From: Shewanella sp. 1CM18E
GTDB taxonomy: Bacteria > Pseudomonadota > Gammaproteobacteria > Enterobacterales > Shewanellaceae
NCBI RefSeq assembly: GCF_023161665.1
Contig: NZ_JALNTW010000004.1
Location: 338,515 to 382,095 of the forward strand
Direction of reading: 5' to 3'
DNA: 43,581 nt
Shown here: positions 25,272-35,900 of the stretch, piece after piece
How the letters are laid out: every line of letters begins with the position of its first letter
Position numbering within the stretch: the first letter of the stretch is position 1
Made by a program: the position numbers and the translations under genes
The notes under the pieces: generated by a model
What the model saw: the letters and a program-made list of their open reading frames with translations, nothing else
The model's database searches: none
Told to the model about the DNA's origin: nothing

Positions 25272-27587
25272 ATGAGCAATCACAACGAGTTAACCCAGAT
25301 CTATCTTGATGCTAATGCAACAACCCCTGTTTTACCTGAAGCGGCCTCCGCCGCTATGGCTGCGATGCAAACCCTTTTTGGTAATCCAAGTAGTAGCCAT
25401 ATAACAGGCTTAAAAGCGAAAGACTTAATGGAGCAAACTCGTCGTCGAGCACAAACTCTTCTTGGTACAGGCAAGGGCAAACTCATTTTTACCAGTGGGG
25501 CTACCGAAGGGATCCAAACCTCAATTTTATCTGCGCTTATTGCCGCAAAACCGCTTGTTGATGCAGCACTGCTTAGCGCGGATAAAAGTTATTGCGTGCT
25601 GTATGGTGCAACCGAGCATAAAGCTGTACCAGAATCATTAATACATTGGTTATCGGTACTGAATATCAAGGCTGAAGTCATTGCTATCCCAGTTGATGAG
25701 TATGGCATCTTAGATCACGAGTTTATTAGCCAGCACGCCGCTAATGCTTTAATGATTTGTACTATGGCAGTCAATAATGAAACCGGTGTATTTCAAGACC
25801 TGCAGTTATTAGAGCAAACCATTCGCACTGCTAACCCTAATATTTTCTGGATGGTTGATTGCGTACAAGCTTTAGGGAAAACCCAACTAGACTTACAAAC
25901 AACCACTATCGACTACGCACCTTTTAGTGGTCATAAACTCTATGCGCCAAAAGGAATAGGCTTCGTTTATATCCGTGATAGCGCACCTTTTACGCCTTTT
26001 ATTGCTGGCGGAGGGCAAGAGAGCGGTTTGCGCTCTGGTACCGAAAACTTACCCGGAATGGCGGCACTAAATGTTATCTTTGATATGTTATTACGCACCA
26101 GCAACTCTGCATTTTGCGATAGCCAAACCCTACACAACTACCGTAATCAGCTAGCTCAAACCTTAACAGAATGCTTTCCTCGAGTGGTATTTAACAACAG
26201 CTTTAATCATAGCGTTGCTACTACCCTTAACTTTGCCGTTCAAGGTTTTAGCAGCAAAGAGATTATGGATCTATTTGATGCCGCCAATATTCGTGTCAGC
26301 TCAGGCTCAGCTTGCAGCTCAAAAGTCACTCGTAGCTTTGTGCTCGACGCCATGGGGCTACCGGCATGGCAAAGCGAGTCTGCAATTAGAATGTCGTTCG
26401 GCCCTGCGATAACACAAGCTGAGGTTGACGCTGCCTGTCAGCGCATTAAGTCCGCATCCCAGGCATTAACCCAAAGCTGCATGTTGCTCGACGCGAGTAA
26501 CGACGTAAATGCTAACAATGACATCAGCAATAAAGTGGCACTCGATGGCTTATTACAGCTACGTTTTGGCGCCAGCTGCACTTGGGTTTACGTTGACCAA
26601 GCCAGTAAGCAAGCGTTAATTATTGACCCATTACCAGAGCTGCAGCAAAGATTAGATACCTTGCTGCAATGCCAACAACTCAAGCCAGTAGCCATTATTG
26701 ATACCCATGGTCATGCAGACCACCAATCGGGGCGTGAAGTGTTAGCCAATCGATACTTACCTGAGCAAGACTGTGACATTCTTGGCTGGCCTTATCTCGC
26801 TCAAACAACAAGCCATGCTGGTGAGCAATTTGATGCTATCAAAATTGGTAAAATGCAACTCATTAAAATACCCACTCCTGGGCACACTAGCGACAGTATC
26901 AGCTTAATCCTACGCACTTCAGCAGATGACAAACACGATAGTAGCTCTGCTCAATACGCATTTTGCGGTGACACCATTTTAATGGGGAGCTTAGGTAGAA
27001 CTAACTTCGACTCAAGCTCAAGTGCGGCGTTATTTCATAGTCTTAAGCAACTAAAACGCACTATAACGAGTAACACGTTAATCTGTGCCAGCCACGACTA
27101 TAACAACGAATTTACCACTCATCTGAATGCTGAAATGGCGCGTAATCCATTACTCAATGCGGTGCTCAATGACCAAATCACTGAAAACGATTTTATCGCC
27201 CGCAAAGCACAATTAGATAGTCACCTAGTTGATGAAGTCGGTAGCGAGATAATGTGTGGTGCCTACGTTGGCAATTGTGATAAATCGGCAATCAAAGAGT
27301 ATGATGCAAACAGCTTAAACATTGCGATGAATGGCAACACAGCGTTGCGTATTATTGATATTCGAGAGCCTCACGAATACGCGCTCAATCACTCACAGGG
27401 CGCAAGTCAAAACGTACCATTAACGCGTTTAGTGCAATTTATACAAGAGCATCAACACCAAAAACAACAACCTTGGGTGTTGATTTGTCGCAGCGGTAGT
27501 CGCTCTCTTGTCGCAGCTCAAGCTATGCATCGTTTAGGTTTTTCACAGGTCGCTCACTTAAAAGGCGGTTATGCACTCAGTGCATAA
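25272..27587 (+). CDS. Cysteine desulfurase / persulfide dioxygenase / rhodanese fusion
   Basis: 771 aa in three domains. Residues about 8-400 are a NifS/IscS-type cysteine desulfurase with His116 (ATEHKAV), PLP Lys222 (SGHKLYAPKG) and catalytic Cys348 (SSGSACSSK). Residues about 425-640 are an ETHE1-like metallo-beta-lactamase-fold persulfide dioxygenase with HGHADH (479-484), GHT (His538), CGDT (Asp567) and SHD (His608). Residues about 675-771 are a rhodanese with Cys739 in CRSGSRS. All key catalytic residues are present. Inferred role: sulfur taken from cysteine, or incoming persulfide, is passed and oxidised to sulfite, or transferred, within one polypeptide. No isc or suf genes are nearby. 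The ATG follows AATAAAGAGCCGAAG; the FNR-like site upstream hints at control by oxygen. Confidence 0.9.
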   Translation: MSNHNELTQIYLDANATTPVLPEAASAAMAAMQTLFGNPSSSHITGLKAKDLMEQTRRRAQTLLGTGKGKLIFTSGATEGIQTSILSALIAAKPLVDAALLSADKSYCVLYGATEHKAVPESLIHWLSVLNIKAEVIAIPVDEYGILDHEFISQHAANALMICTMAVNNETGVFQDLQLLEQTIRTANPNIFWMVDCVQALGKTQLDLQTTTIDYAPFSGHKLYAPKGIGFVYIRDSAPFTPFIAGGGQESGLRSGTENLPGMAALNVIFDMLLRTSNSAFCDSQTLHNYRNQLAQTLTECFPRVVFNNSFNHSVATTLNFAVQGFSSKEIMDLFDAANIRVSSGSACSSKVTRSFVLDAMGLPAWQSESAIRMSFGPAITQAEVDAACQRIKSASQALTQSCMLLDASNDVNANNDISNKVALDGLLQLRFGASCTWVYVDQASKQALIIDPLPELQQRLDTLLQCQQLKPVAIIDTHGHADHQSGREVLANRYLPEQDCDILGWPYLAQTTSHAGEQFDAIKIGKMQLIKIPTPGHTSDSISLILRTSADDKHDSSSAQYAFCGDTILMGSLGRTNFDSSSSAALFHSLKQLKRTITSNTLICASHDYNNEFTTHLNAEMARNPLLNAVLNDQITENDFIARKAQLDSHLVDEVGSEIMCGAYVGNCDKSAIKEYDANSLNIAMNGNTALRIIDIREPHEYALNHSQGASQNVPLTRLVQFIQEHQHQKQQPWVLICRSGSRSLVAAQAMHRLGFSQVAHLKGGYALSA

Positions 27588-27639
27588 TGATCGCCGCCAG
27601 TAAAATGAATAACCCAATACTGGAGTTATTTAGCTAATA

Positions 27640-28488
27640 CTATTTAGCCGCAAGAATGCTACTGCACTGCTGCGGCTTAACTTTTGGCTTTTTCTTTTTA
27701 GGTTTAGCTGCCGGCTTTTTCGGTTGCGGAGCGGGAGCACCTGTTAATTGCTGCTTCCACCAGCTAAGTTCATTACAACCATTGCCAGCACCTATTGGAG
27801 CCTGATTTTGGCAAAGAGTGTCACCTTCAGGACAATGCAAGCGTACATGCATATGATAGGTATGCCCCCACCAAGGGCGTACTTTTTTAAGCCAAGAATC
27901 GTCAGTTAATTTTAAATCACATAAGTGCTGTTTAATTACCGGACTGACAAAAATTCGCGCGACGCGTTTATCTTCGGCAGCCGTTTTGACCATTTGGGTT
28001 TGTGCATCAGACCATATCTGGGTATCAAGCAAAAACTTCTTTTTATCAACAAGCTTTAGTGGCTTAGGCTGCTCGCGTTCAGTTTTAGTTAATGGCTTAG
28101 TAGCTTGTTTAAACCAAATATCGACATCAAGACCTATTTGATGACTGCTATGGCCTTGAGTAAAATTACCGCCCCTAGGCATCGACATATCAGCAATTAA
28201 TACATCATCTAACCCTTGCAGCTTTAGTGCCGAGGCATAGTTACTCACAAACTCTACTAGTGTTGAATGGCCATAATAACGCTGGCGCTCGGTGCGCAGC
28301 ACTTGATAACCCTCTCCAGTTAACGGCAAAGCTTGGCCACCTTGTAAACAACCATTGGCGTAACTGCCTATCGCCCCCGCATTTTCACCATACGGAGTAT
28401 CAATCTCTTCCCACGGGTTAGCACTAAGTGAACAGCTAGAAATTGTTATCCCTAATAAAGCTAGCAGTGTTAAATATCTGCGCATCAT
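27640..28488 (-). CDS. mepA: Penicillin-insensitive murein endopeptidase MepA
   Basis: 282 aa, M74 family. The LAS-type metal site is visible: GHSSHQIGLDVDIW (His113, Asp120-type aspartates at 121 and 123) and WGHTYHMHVRL (His209, His212, His214), as in E. coli MepA. The enzyme cleaves D-Ala-meso-DAP cross-links in periplasmic peptidoglycan. The N-terminus is a signal peptide; ISSC at 16-19 also fits a lipobox, so it could be lipid-anchored, whereas E. coli MepA is soluble. The C-terminus is Lys/Pro-rich (about residues 253-275). Confidence 0.93.
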   Translation of the reverse strand: MMRRYLTLLALLGITISSCSLSANPWEEIDTPYGENAGAIGSYANGCLQGGQALPLTGEGYQVLRTERQRYYGHSTLVEFVSNYASALKLQGLDDVLIADMSMPRGGNFTQGHSSHQIGLDVDIWFKQATKPLTKTEREQPKPLKLVDKKKFLLDTQIWSDAQTQMVKTAAEDKRVARIFVSPVIKQHLCDLKLTDDSWLKKVRPWWGHTYHMHVRLHCPEGDTLCQNQAPIGAGNGCNELSWWKQQLTGAPAPQPKKPAAKPKKKKPKVKPQQCSSILAAK

Positions 28489-28657
28489 GCTCTTAAGTAC
28501 CCAATCAGATTAATATCAATAAAGCTTAGGTGTTGAGTTAGTTTGAGCCCAGTTTTTCCTGCTTAAATTTTGATTGCTGAGCCATACTTTTAAAGCGAGC
28601 GTTTGATATAAAGCTATTACTCTTGCTTTAACCTGATGCAGACGCTACGACTATCTT

Positions 28658-31465
28658 CTAACTAACATTGCTTACATCATCATTTTTATGCTCGATACTT
28701 TGCCCTTGTTTTAGTCTTTGGTTTTGGTGGATATTCACTTCTAGCAAATTAATCAATTGCTGCAGACGCTCTAACTTTAGCTGACTTTCAAACACCGACT
28801 CTGCGCCAGCTAAAGTATCAGTAATCTCCAATGCTAACGTATAGATCCGCGCAGAGAAAAACACTTCAGCCTTATCACGAATCATACTCGCCAACTGACA
28901 AATATCAGCTGCATTATCATCATCGTAAGCCGCAATTAACTCAGTAATAGAGCCCTCTGCAAACTCGTTAAACTCCGCTATATGCTGGCTAAACGTTTCT
29001 GCATCAGCAAGTGCTGCACGCAACTGACGATAATCAATATCTGCTTCTGTCGTGTTAAGTTCTTGTGGTTGATGGCGCGATAAAGCAACGACTTTATTGT
29101 CGTTAGCCTTCAGCTGTTGCTCTTTGCCAATTAAGTGGGCGAACTGCGCTAATGCATCTCTAAAACTCTGCTCTTGCAATGGTTTAGTTAATACATGATT
29201 AGCTCCTGCGTTAATCATATTATCGTGCGCTTCTTTAAATACATCTGCAGTACAAGCAAAAACTGGCACCGATAAGTTTAATGTTTTACGTATGTATTCT
29301 GTCGCTTCAATACCGTCCATCTCTGGCATATGGTTATCCATAATAACCAAATCAAATGGCTTGGTTTTAAGGATATTAATCGCTTCAAGTCCGTTATAAG
29401 CAATTTCAACATTGTGGCCTAACCGTTGGCAAAAGGTCTTAGCAACCAGCGCATTAACCTTGTTATCTTCTGCAATAAGTATGCGAATATTCTCAGGCAA
29501 AGCCTGTTTAACTTTGCTCGTTTCACTCGAAGTATTCACTGGCATTTGTGCCCGCTCTAACGCGATAAAAATATCAAACCGAGTTCCTAAGCCAACTTTG
29601 CTCGAAACGGTTATCACGCCTCCCATCAGCTCTACCAGTTGCTTAACAATCGATAGACCTAATCCTGTGCCGCCATACTGACGAGTGGTCGATGACTCAG
29701 CCTGAATAAAGGGATCAAAAATACTGTCTAAACGTTCTTGTCTAATACCTATACCACTGTCTTGAATACACATAGCAACCCCTGAGGTGCCCGCCTCATT
29801 TACCGCTTGCTTAAATGACAAAGTCACTCGACCACTTTCGGTAAATTTTACAGAGTTGCTCAATAGGTTATAAATAATCTGCCTAACTCTAGCTTTATCG
29901 CCTTTAAATGATTGCGCCTCATTGATGCTATTTTTGACTTCAAAGCTTATGTCTTTCTCTGCACAAATCGGCTCATAGGTACTGATGATTGGTTCTATTA
30001 CCGTTTTAAGCTGGAATAACTCATTTTCGAGACATAGCTTGCCTTCTTCGACCTTGGAAAAATCCAAAATATCATTTAATAACGATGTAAGGTGGTTGCC
30101 AGACTCTAAGAGGATTTGGATCTGCTGCCTGTGTTCTGGGTTTTCAAGATTAGGCTCAATAATCTGTGCCATCCCTAAAATACCGTTTAAAGGTGTACGT
30201 AATTCATGGCTCATCGTGGCTAAAAAAGTCGACTTAGCTTTATTTGATACATCGGCTTTAATTACCGCTTGTGCTAATTGGCTCTCCATCCTTTTGCGTG
30301 CGGTAGAGTCTCTTTCAACCGCAATAAAATGGGTGACCTGCCCCTTAGGGTTAATAATTGGATTGATGGCAATATCAATCCAGTATTCACTGCCATCTTT
30401 GTGATAATTAATCAGCTCAGACTTAATCGATTCTTGCCGATTAATGCCTTGACGGATCCTATCAACTTCTTGTTTAGATGTGTTTTTACCCTGCAATATT
30501 TTACCCGGCTTTTTACCTCTAATTTCTTCTGGTTTATAGCCTGACAAGGTTACAAAACCTTTGTTAACCCAAGTGATACAGCCGCTACTATCTGTAATAA
30601 TAATCGCGTCTTGAGCGTGCTCAGCCACTAACGACAATTGCGCCTTTTCTTGTTCAATTTTAGATAAGTCATGCAGTATCTTACTTTCCTTTCGAGCTTG
30701 TTCGCGAAGCTGAATGCGGTAGTTAATGGCATATATTCCCAGTAAGCAAATACTCATCAATAGTAGATAGAACTTGATATCATCAACCAATACCAACCAA
30801 AACCTTGCCTGCTCAGCTATGCTGTCACTTACATTGGCATTAAACACTTGCTGACTTTTTAGCTTTATTTGCTCATCGAGTTTTGCCAATAGTTCAATAT
30901 GTACAGCAAGGCTCTGATATTGGCTGGTGTTAAAAAGTGGGTTTTCTGAGGTATTAATTTGCGGATTGCCCGCAGCCAAAGCAAAAATGTGCATTTTACT
31001 ATCAGCATCTGTGTAACTATTAAGTAAATCTTGCTGCAACAGGCTAACTGTGTGAACCGAGTACTCTTGGGAGATCTTCAGGCGTAATAAGGTTTCTAAG
31101 TTGGCGATGAGCTCCTTAACTGTCGATGAATATTGCTTTGCATGCTCTCGCATATTTTCATCAATAATAATTGAGCTACCGATTTTTGAGGCGTGTAATG
31201 GTTGTAAACGCTGCTGTAATTGTTGAACTTGGCGCTCAACATTCACTAACGATTGAGTGATTTTGTCGTAACTGTGATTATCGCTAACCTTAACTTTATA
31301 AACTTGATCTCGGATAAACTGCACTTGATGGCTAAGTTCGGTATAGGCGTATTGATACTGCTGTACCAAATTCAACTTTGCAAATAAGGTTGCCAGCACT
31401 AATAGTACCGCCACAGCCATAATCACTGAAGCATAACTCTTTTGCTGATAGCTTAAGGGTTTCAT
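28658..31465 (-). CDS. Hybrid sensor histidine kinase (PAS-HisKA-HATPase-REC)
   Basis: 935 aa. Membrane segments at about 11-31 and 229-247 flank a roughly 195-residue periplasmic sensory region rich in Gln/Leu helices. Then come a PAS domain with PAC (about 275-395), HisKA with His420 (MSHELRTPLNG), HATPase (LLSNSVKF, DSGIGI, GTGLGLSIVKQL) and a receiver with Asp710 (IMDNHMPEMDG). Residues about 800-925 are helical and lie where an HPt domain usually sits, but the phosphorylatable His motif is absent (SMIRDKAEVFF). Its ATG overlaps the TGA of the upstream cytochrome c peroxidase gene (ATGA), so the two are translationally coupled. No cognate DNA-binding regulator is adjacent. Confidence 0.92.
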   Translation of the reverse strand: MKPLSYQQKSYASVIMAVAVLLVLATLFAKLNLVQQYQYAYTELSHQVQFIRDQVYKVKVSDNHSYDKITQSLVNVERQVQQLQQRLQPLHASKIGSSIIIDENMREHAKQYSSTVKELIANLETLLRLKISQEYSVHTVSLLQQDLLNSYTDADSKMHIFALAAGNPQINTSENPLFNTSQYQSLAVHIELLAKLDEQIKLKSQQVFNANVSDSIAEQARFWLVLVDDIKFYLLLMSICLLGIYAINYRIQLREQARKESKILHDLSKIEQEKAQLSLVAEHAQDAIIITDSSGCITWVNKGFVTLSGYKPEEIRGKKPGKILQGKNTSKQEVDRIRQGINRQESIKSELINYHKDGSEYWIDIAINPIINPKGQVTHFIAVERDSTARKRMESQLAQAVIKADVSNKAKSTFLATMSHELRTPLNGILGMAQIIEPNLENPEHRQQIQILLESGNHLTSLLNDILDFSKVEEGKLCLENELFQLKTVIEPIISTYEPICAEKDISFEVKNSINEAQSFKGDKARVRQIIYNLLSNSVKFTESGRVTLSFKQAVNEAGTSGVAMCIQDSGIGIRQERLDSIFDPFIQAESSTTRQYGGTGLGLSIVKQLVELMGGVITVSSKVGLGTRFDIFIALERAQMPVNTSSETSKVKQALPENIRILIAEDNKVNALVAKTFCQRLGHNVEIAYNGLEAINILKTKPFDLVIMDNHMPEMDGIEATEYIRKTLNLSVPVFACTADVFKEAHDNMINAGANHVLTKPLQEQSFRDALAQFAHLIGKEQQLKANDNKVVALSRHQPQELNTTEADIDYRQLRAALADAETFSQHIAEFNEFAEGSITELIAAYDDDNAADICQLASMIRDKAEVFFSARIYTLALEITDTLAGAESVFESQLKLERLQQLINLLEVNIHQNQRLKQGQSIEHKNDDVSNVS

Positions 31466-32496
31466 TGATTAAGCTCCTTAATAACACTTGGCACTGGCGC
31501 TGAAAGTGAATTTAGAAAAGCCACCAGCTCAATCAGGGTTGCAGGTTCGAGCTCTTTACCAAGTTGCACTCTTGCCATCACAATTACAGCCTCTTCCAGA
31601 CTCGCTGCACTGCCATCATGAAAATACGGTGGAGTATCGGCAACATTGCGTAAGCTCGGCACCCTAAACACATGCTTGTCATTACTTTGCTGAGTAATTG
31701 AGAATCGACCTAAATCTTCGCTTTCTGTTGCAACAGCATGCACGTTGCCAAACTTTTGAAATAAGTTGCCACCAATATTTTGTCCTTGATGGCAATAAAT
31801 ACAGCCTAAGGAGCGGAATTTATGCCAACCATTTAGTGCGGTTGCTGACAACGCCTTCTCATCTCCATTGAGGTAATCATCAAATGCTGAGCCGGGGGTA
31901 TTAAGCTGCATCATAAAACTTACGATGGCATGCTTAATTGTGGTTTCAGTAATACCATCGGCATACACTTGGTTGAAGGCTGCTTTATAACTAGGGATCT
32001 CAGCCAAGCGATTACGGATTGCTTGCCAGTTACTATCCATTTCTAACGGATTGTGAATAGGTCCATCGATTTGTTCATGTAAGCTGTTCGCTCTGCCGTC
32101 CCAAAAAAATCGGGTGTTAAATGCAACGTTGAATACTGTGGGAGAATTACGGTTACCTTGACCATTTACTCCAGTCGATACGGCAATAAGCTCAGCGCCG
32201 TTATCCGCAATATGATGGCAAGATTCACAGCTAACCTCACCGTTTGACGATAAGCGAGGGTCTAAAAATAGCCGCATCCCCAGCTTAAGCATCGGTTTTT
32301 GTTCAGGAGTAATTACGCTTACAGGAATGGCAGAAACAGAAAAGGGATCGCTTGAAAGAGTCTTAGAGTTCCAAGCTTCTGCCGACTTGGCAACCGAGGG
32401 TAAGCTGGCATCAACCTGACTCACTGTGACATACAGATATAAACTAAATGCCAACACTAGAATCGCGGCTAAGCTCCAGCGTAACTTAAATAGCAC
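31462..32496 (-). CDS. Membrane-anchored di-haem cytochrome c peroxidase family protein
   Basis: 344 aa. An N-terminal hydrophobic segment (about 7-25) probably anchors it facing the periplasm. Two haem sites are visible: CESCH (90-94) and CIYCH (232-236); FWDGRANSLHEQ and the late VMARVQLGKEL (Met307, likely axial ligand of the electron-accepting haem) are typical of bacterial CcpA/MauG-type peroxidases. It would reduce hydrogen peroxide with electrons from cytochromes. The frame extends to a TTG at 32523, but the GTG at 32496 is chosen because GGGAGGTG lies just upstream at proper spacing. It overlaps the following hybrid kinase gene by 4 bp. Confidence 0.87.
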   Translation of the reverse strand: MLFKLRWSLAAILVLAFSLYLYVTVSQVDASLPSVAKSAEAWNSKTLSSDPFSVSAIPVSVITPEQKPMLKLGMRLFLDPRLSSNGEVSCESCHHIADNGAELIAVSTGVNGQGNRNSPTVFNVAFNTRFFWDGRANSLHEQIDGPIHNPLEMDSNWQAIRNRLAEIPSYKAAFNQVYADGITETTIKHAIVSFMMQLNTPGSAFDDYLNGDEKALSATALNGWHKFRSLGCIYCHQGQNIGGNLFQKFGNVHAVATESEDLGRFSITQQSNDKHVFRVPSLRNVADTPPYFHDGSAASLEEAVIVMARVQLGKELEPATLIELVAFLNSLSAPVPSVIKELNQ

Positions 32497-32681
32497 ATTG
32501 CACCTCCCTTGCACTGATAGCAATCATCCATAATTGCCCTGCACTGAGTGTAGTGAAGCCAGCTCAAATAGCCAATTTAGTGAACATTTGCTAAGCCGTC
32601 GCTAACTGACTGGTGAACCATTTTATATAGAGAAACAGCAAAACTAAGTTATAGATAAAACAAGCAAGTAAACAGATAGGC

Positions 32682-32708
32682 AAAAAATGCGGAGCAGTCC
32701 TGCTCCGC
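32682..32708 (-). terminator. Strong rho-independent terminator (minus strand)
   Basis: GCGGAGCAG / CTGCTCCGC stem with a very short loop; on the minus strand it is followed by ATTTTTTG. Second terminator downstream of the efflux operon. Confidence 0.85.
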
Positions 32709-32911
32709 GTACTAAATATACCAAACCTCTAGGAGCACTATTTACTTGTGTAGGTTAGGCATAACCTTGAGAAAAACTCATCGACTAGCAAATAATGTGC
32801 ATAAAATCTGTTGGTAAACCGTAGCTAAAAAAACCAAGAATATATGATGGCAGACTAATGCATCACTGACTTTCTCAGATTTTCTCCACCGTCCAGATGG
32901 AGTGTTATTCA

Positions 32912-32949
32912 AATAAAGCGGCCACAACATAAATGGATTATGGCCGCTT
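32912..32949 (-). terminator. Hairpin terminator directly after czcA-type gene
   Basis: AAGCGGCCA (32916-32924) pairs with TGGCCGCTT (32941-32949) around a 16-nt loop, 6 nt after the stop codon, with TTTATTTG following on the minus strand. Confidence 0.7.
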
Positions 32950-32954
32950 AGAGC

Positions 32955-35900
32955 TTAGTTACGCCCTTGGTAAATCCAACGATACATTGTTGGCAACACT
33001 AACAATGTCAGCGCTGTTGAGCTAAACAAGCCACCAATAATCACCACAGCTAAAGGCTGCTGAATTTCACTACCGACACCGGAAGATAACAAAATAGGAA
33101 TTAAGCCTAATGCCGATGTTAACGCCGTCATCAATACTGGACGTAAACGGCCAACAGTTCCTTCATAAACGGCCTCATAGAGTGAAGAGTCAGTTTCATT
33201 AATCACCATTTTACGGCGCTGATTAATTGAATCCACCAGCACTACCCCGTTAAGCACTGCCACACCAAATAGAGTGATAAAGCCAATCGAGCTAGGCACA
33301 GATAAGTAAGTGCCGCTAACAAATAACGCAACCACACCACCAATCAAAGCTAAAGGTACGTTAGCCATAATCAAACCAACTTGCTTTACCGAACCAAATG
33401 AGAAGAACAGTAACAAGGCAATTAGCGCGATAGAGATAGGTACAACCAACATTAGCTTTTGCTGTGCACGCTGCTGGTTCTCATATTGACCACCGACCAC
33501 TACAGTGTATCCCGGTGGTAGGTCAGCCTTTGGCACAATAGCGTAAATATCATTTACCACTGAGCCCATGTCACGGTCAGCCACGTTAGCTTGCACCACT
33601 ACACGGCGCTGCACATCATCACGGCGAATATTCGGCGGTGCCATTTCAATGGCAACATCCGCGACCTCACCTAAACGTACATTTGCCCCACTAACACCGG
33701 TTAGTAATAGATCTTCAATCGCATCAGGTGAGCTACGGTACTTTTCAGCTAAGCGCACATAAATGTCGTAACGCGCATTACCATCAATCACTTGCCCAGC
33801 ACTGCCGCCACCAATTCCTTGACTAACCAATGCCATCACTTCATCGACGCTAATACCATAGCGTGCTAGTTGATCACGCTTAGGGCGCACGACTAACTGC
33901 GCTTCGCCGCTCACCTGCTCAAGCGATACATCCACCGCACCTGGAATTTGCGCCACTAAATCAGTTAACACCTGACCACGCTCAGACAGTACATCTAAGT
34001 CTGGGCCAAAGATCTTAATCGCTAGCTGCGCTTTAACACCCGATAGTAGTTCGTCAACGCGAGTGGCAATTGGCTGAGAGAAGGTGAACAATAAACCTGG
34101 ATAAACGTTAAGCTTGTGCTCCATTTTACGCTGTAATTCAAAACGGTTGCTGGCACTGGTCCATTCATCAACAGGCTTAAGACCGATATAAATCTCGATG
34201 TTATTCACCGGCTCTGGGTCGCCACCTAATTCAGCGGCGCCAATACGGCTCAGCGCATAGTTAACCTCAGGGAACTCAAGTATTAACGCCTCAAGCTTTG
34301 GTGCCACATCAAGAGATGTTCCTAAACTTGCTGTTGGCGCTAAGGTCACACGTAAGTTAATGGTGCCCTCTTCAAGCTCAGGCACAAACTCAGTACCCAG
34401 TCTTGGTAGTAACATCATACTCAAGGCGAACATCACCACTGAGGCACTCAATAGTACCTTTGGATGTGCCATCGTCGTGCTCAGCAATTTACGATATAGC
34501 GCTTCAATTGGCTTAAGCGCTGCGCTTTCACGTAACACCACACCGCGATTAAACAGATAAACCGCTAATGCAGGCACAGCGATTAATGCCACTAATAGTG
34601 CAGAAAGCATGGCTAAAATAATACTCACAGCCATTGGCTGGAATAATTTACCTTCAACGCCTTCAAGGGCAAACAGCGGCGCAAATACCACGATAATAAT
34701 TGCGGTCGCAAAGAAGATTGGGCTGCATACTTCTTTTGCTGCCAACATCACTTGGCCAACAATACCTGAGCTTGGTGCCGGATCATCTTGTTTCCCCTTA
34801 CTCGATTGAGTTAAGTGCTTGAAGATGTTTTCCACCATTACCACCGAGCCATCTACCAACATACCAATGGCGACCGCGAGACCACCAAGCGACATTAAGT
34901 TGGCCGACATTCCAAAGTAAGACATGACTAGCAATGCTAGACCGATTGAAACTGGAATAGACAACAGCACCAGTAAGGTCGCACGAATATTGACAAGGAA
35001 CAGCGCTAAGATCACCACAATAAACATAAACGCCATTAATAGCGCGTCACGTACAGTGCTTACCGCTTGGTTCACTAAGTCTGATTGATCGTAGAAGACT
35101 TCAAATGACACACCGTCAGGCAAAGCCTGCTCAATCATGGCAGTGCGTTCACTAATGTCGTCGATAGTTTCCTTGGTATTGGCGCCCATACGTTTAAGCA
35201 CAACGCCAGCAACCACTTCACCTAAGTTTTGCGTACTGCCTGCTTCGTCACGGCGAGTCATGGTCACTGCGCCGACACGAATTTCACTGCCGTAATCGAC
35301 TTTAGCAATATCACCAATGCGCACTGGCGTGCCTGCAACTTCGGTTAATGGAATTTGTGCAATCGCTTTAAGGCCTGCATCACCTGCTGGCAACATGCCG
35401 TAACCGCGCACCACTAATTGCTCTTGCCCCTGGTCCATAAACCAGCCGCCAGCGTTACGGTTATTGCTCTCTAACGCGCTAGTCACTTGCGCCATTGATA
35501 AGCCGTAACTCATCAGCTTATTAGGCTCAATTTGCACTTGGTATTGACGGACTTCACCACCAAATGACAAGACTTCAGTTACGCCACCAACTGGCATCAG
35601 CAACAGCTTAACCATGTAGTCGTTAATACTACGTAGCTCTGACGCATCTACGCCCGACTCCGGCGTTGCACGTAAGATGTATTGATAGATTTGCCCAAGA
35701 CCTGAGGTGTTAGGGCCGATTTCAGGCACCCCAACACCATCAGGGATCATTTCACGAGCCGCTTGTAACTGCTCAAACACCTGTTGACGCGCAAAATAAA
35801 TGTCGGTGCCTTCGGCAAATACGACCGTCACAATCGACAGACCGGTACGTGAAAGTGAACGAACTTCGGTTACCTCAGGCAAAGCGTACATGGCCGATTC

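Larger units (their letters stand above)
32497..32954. other. Gene-free stretch: efflux-operon terminators and peroxidase promoter region
   Basis: This 458-bp interval separates the end of the metal efflux operon from the peroxidase gene, all on the minus strand. It holds two hairpins listed separately and an A/T-rich stretch (about 32560-32680) that must contain the peroxidase promoter; I could not assign -35 and -10 boxes with confidence. No further open reading frame of note is seen. Confidence 0.6.

Noticed and set aside
28227..30544. Plus-strand open frames of 64-139 codons inside mepA and the hybrid kinase
   Set aside because: They are shadows of well-supported minus-strand genes with no protein similarity recognised.
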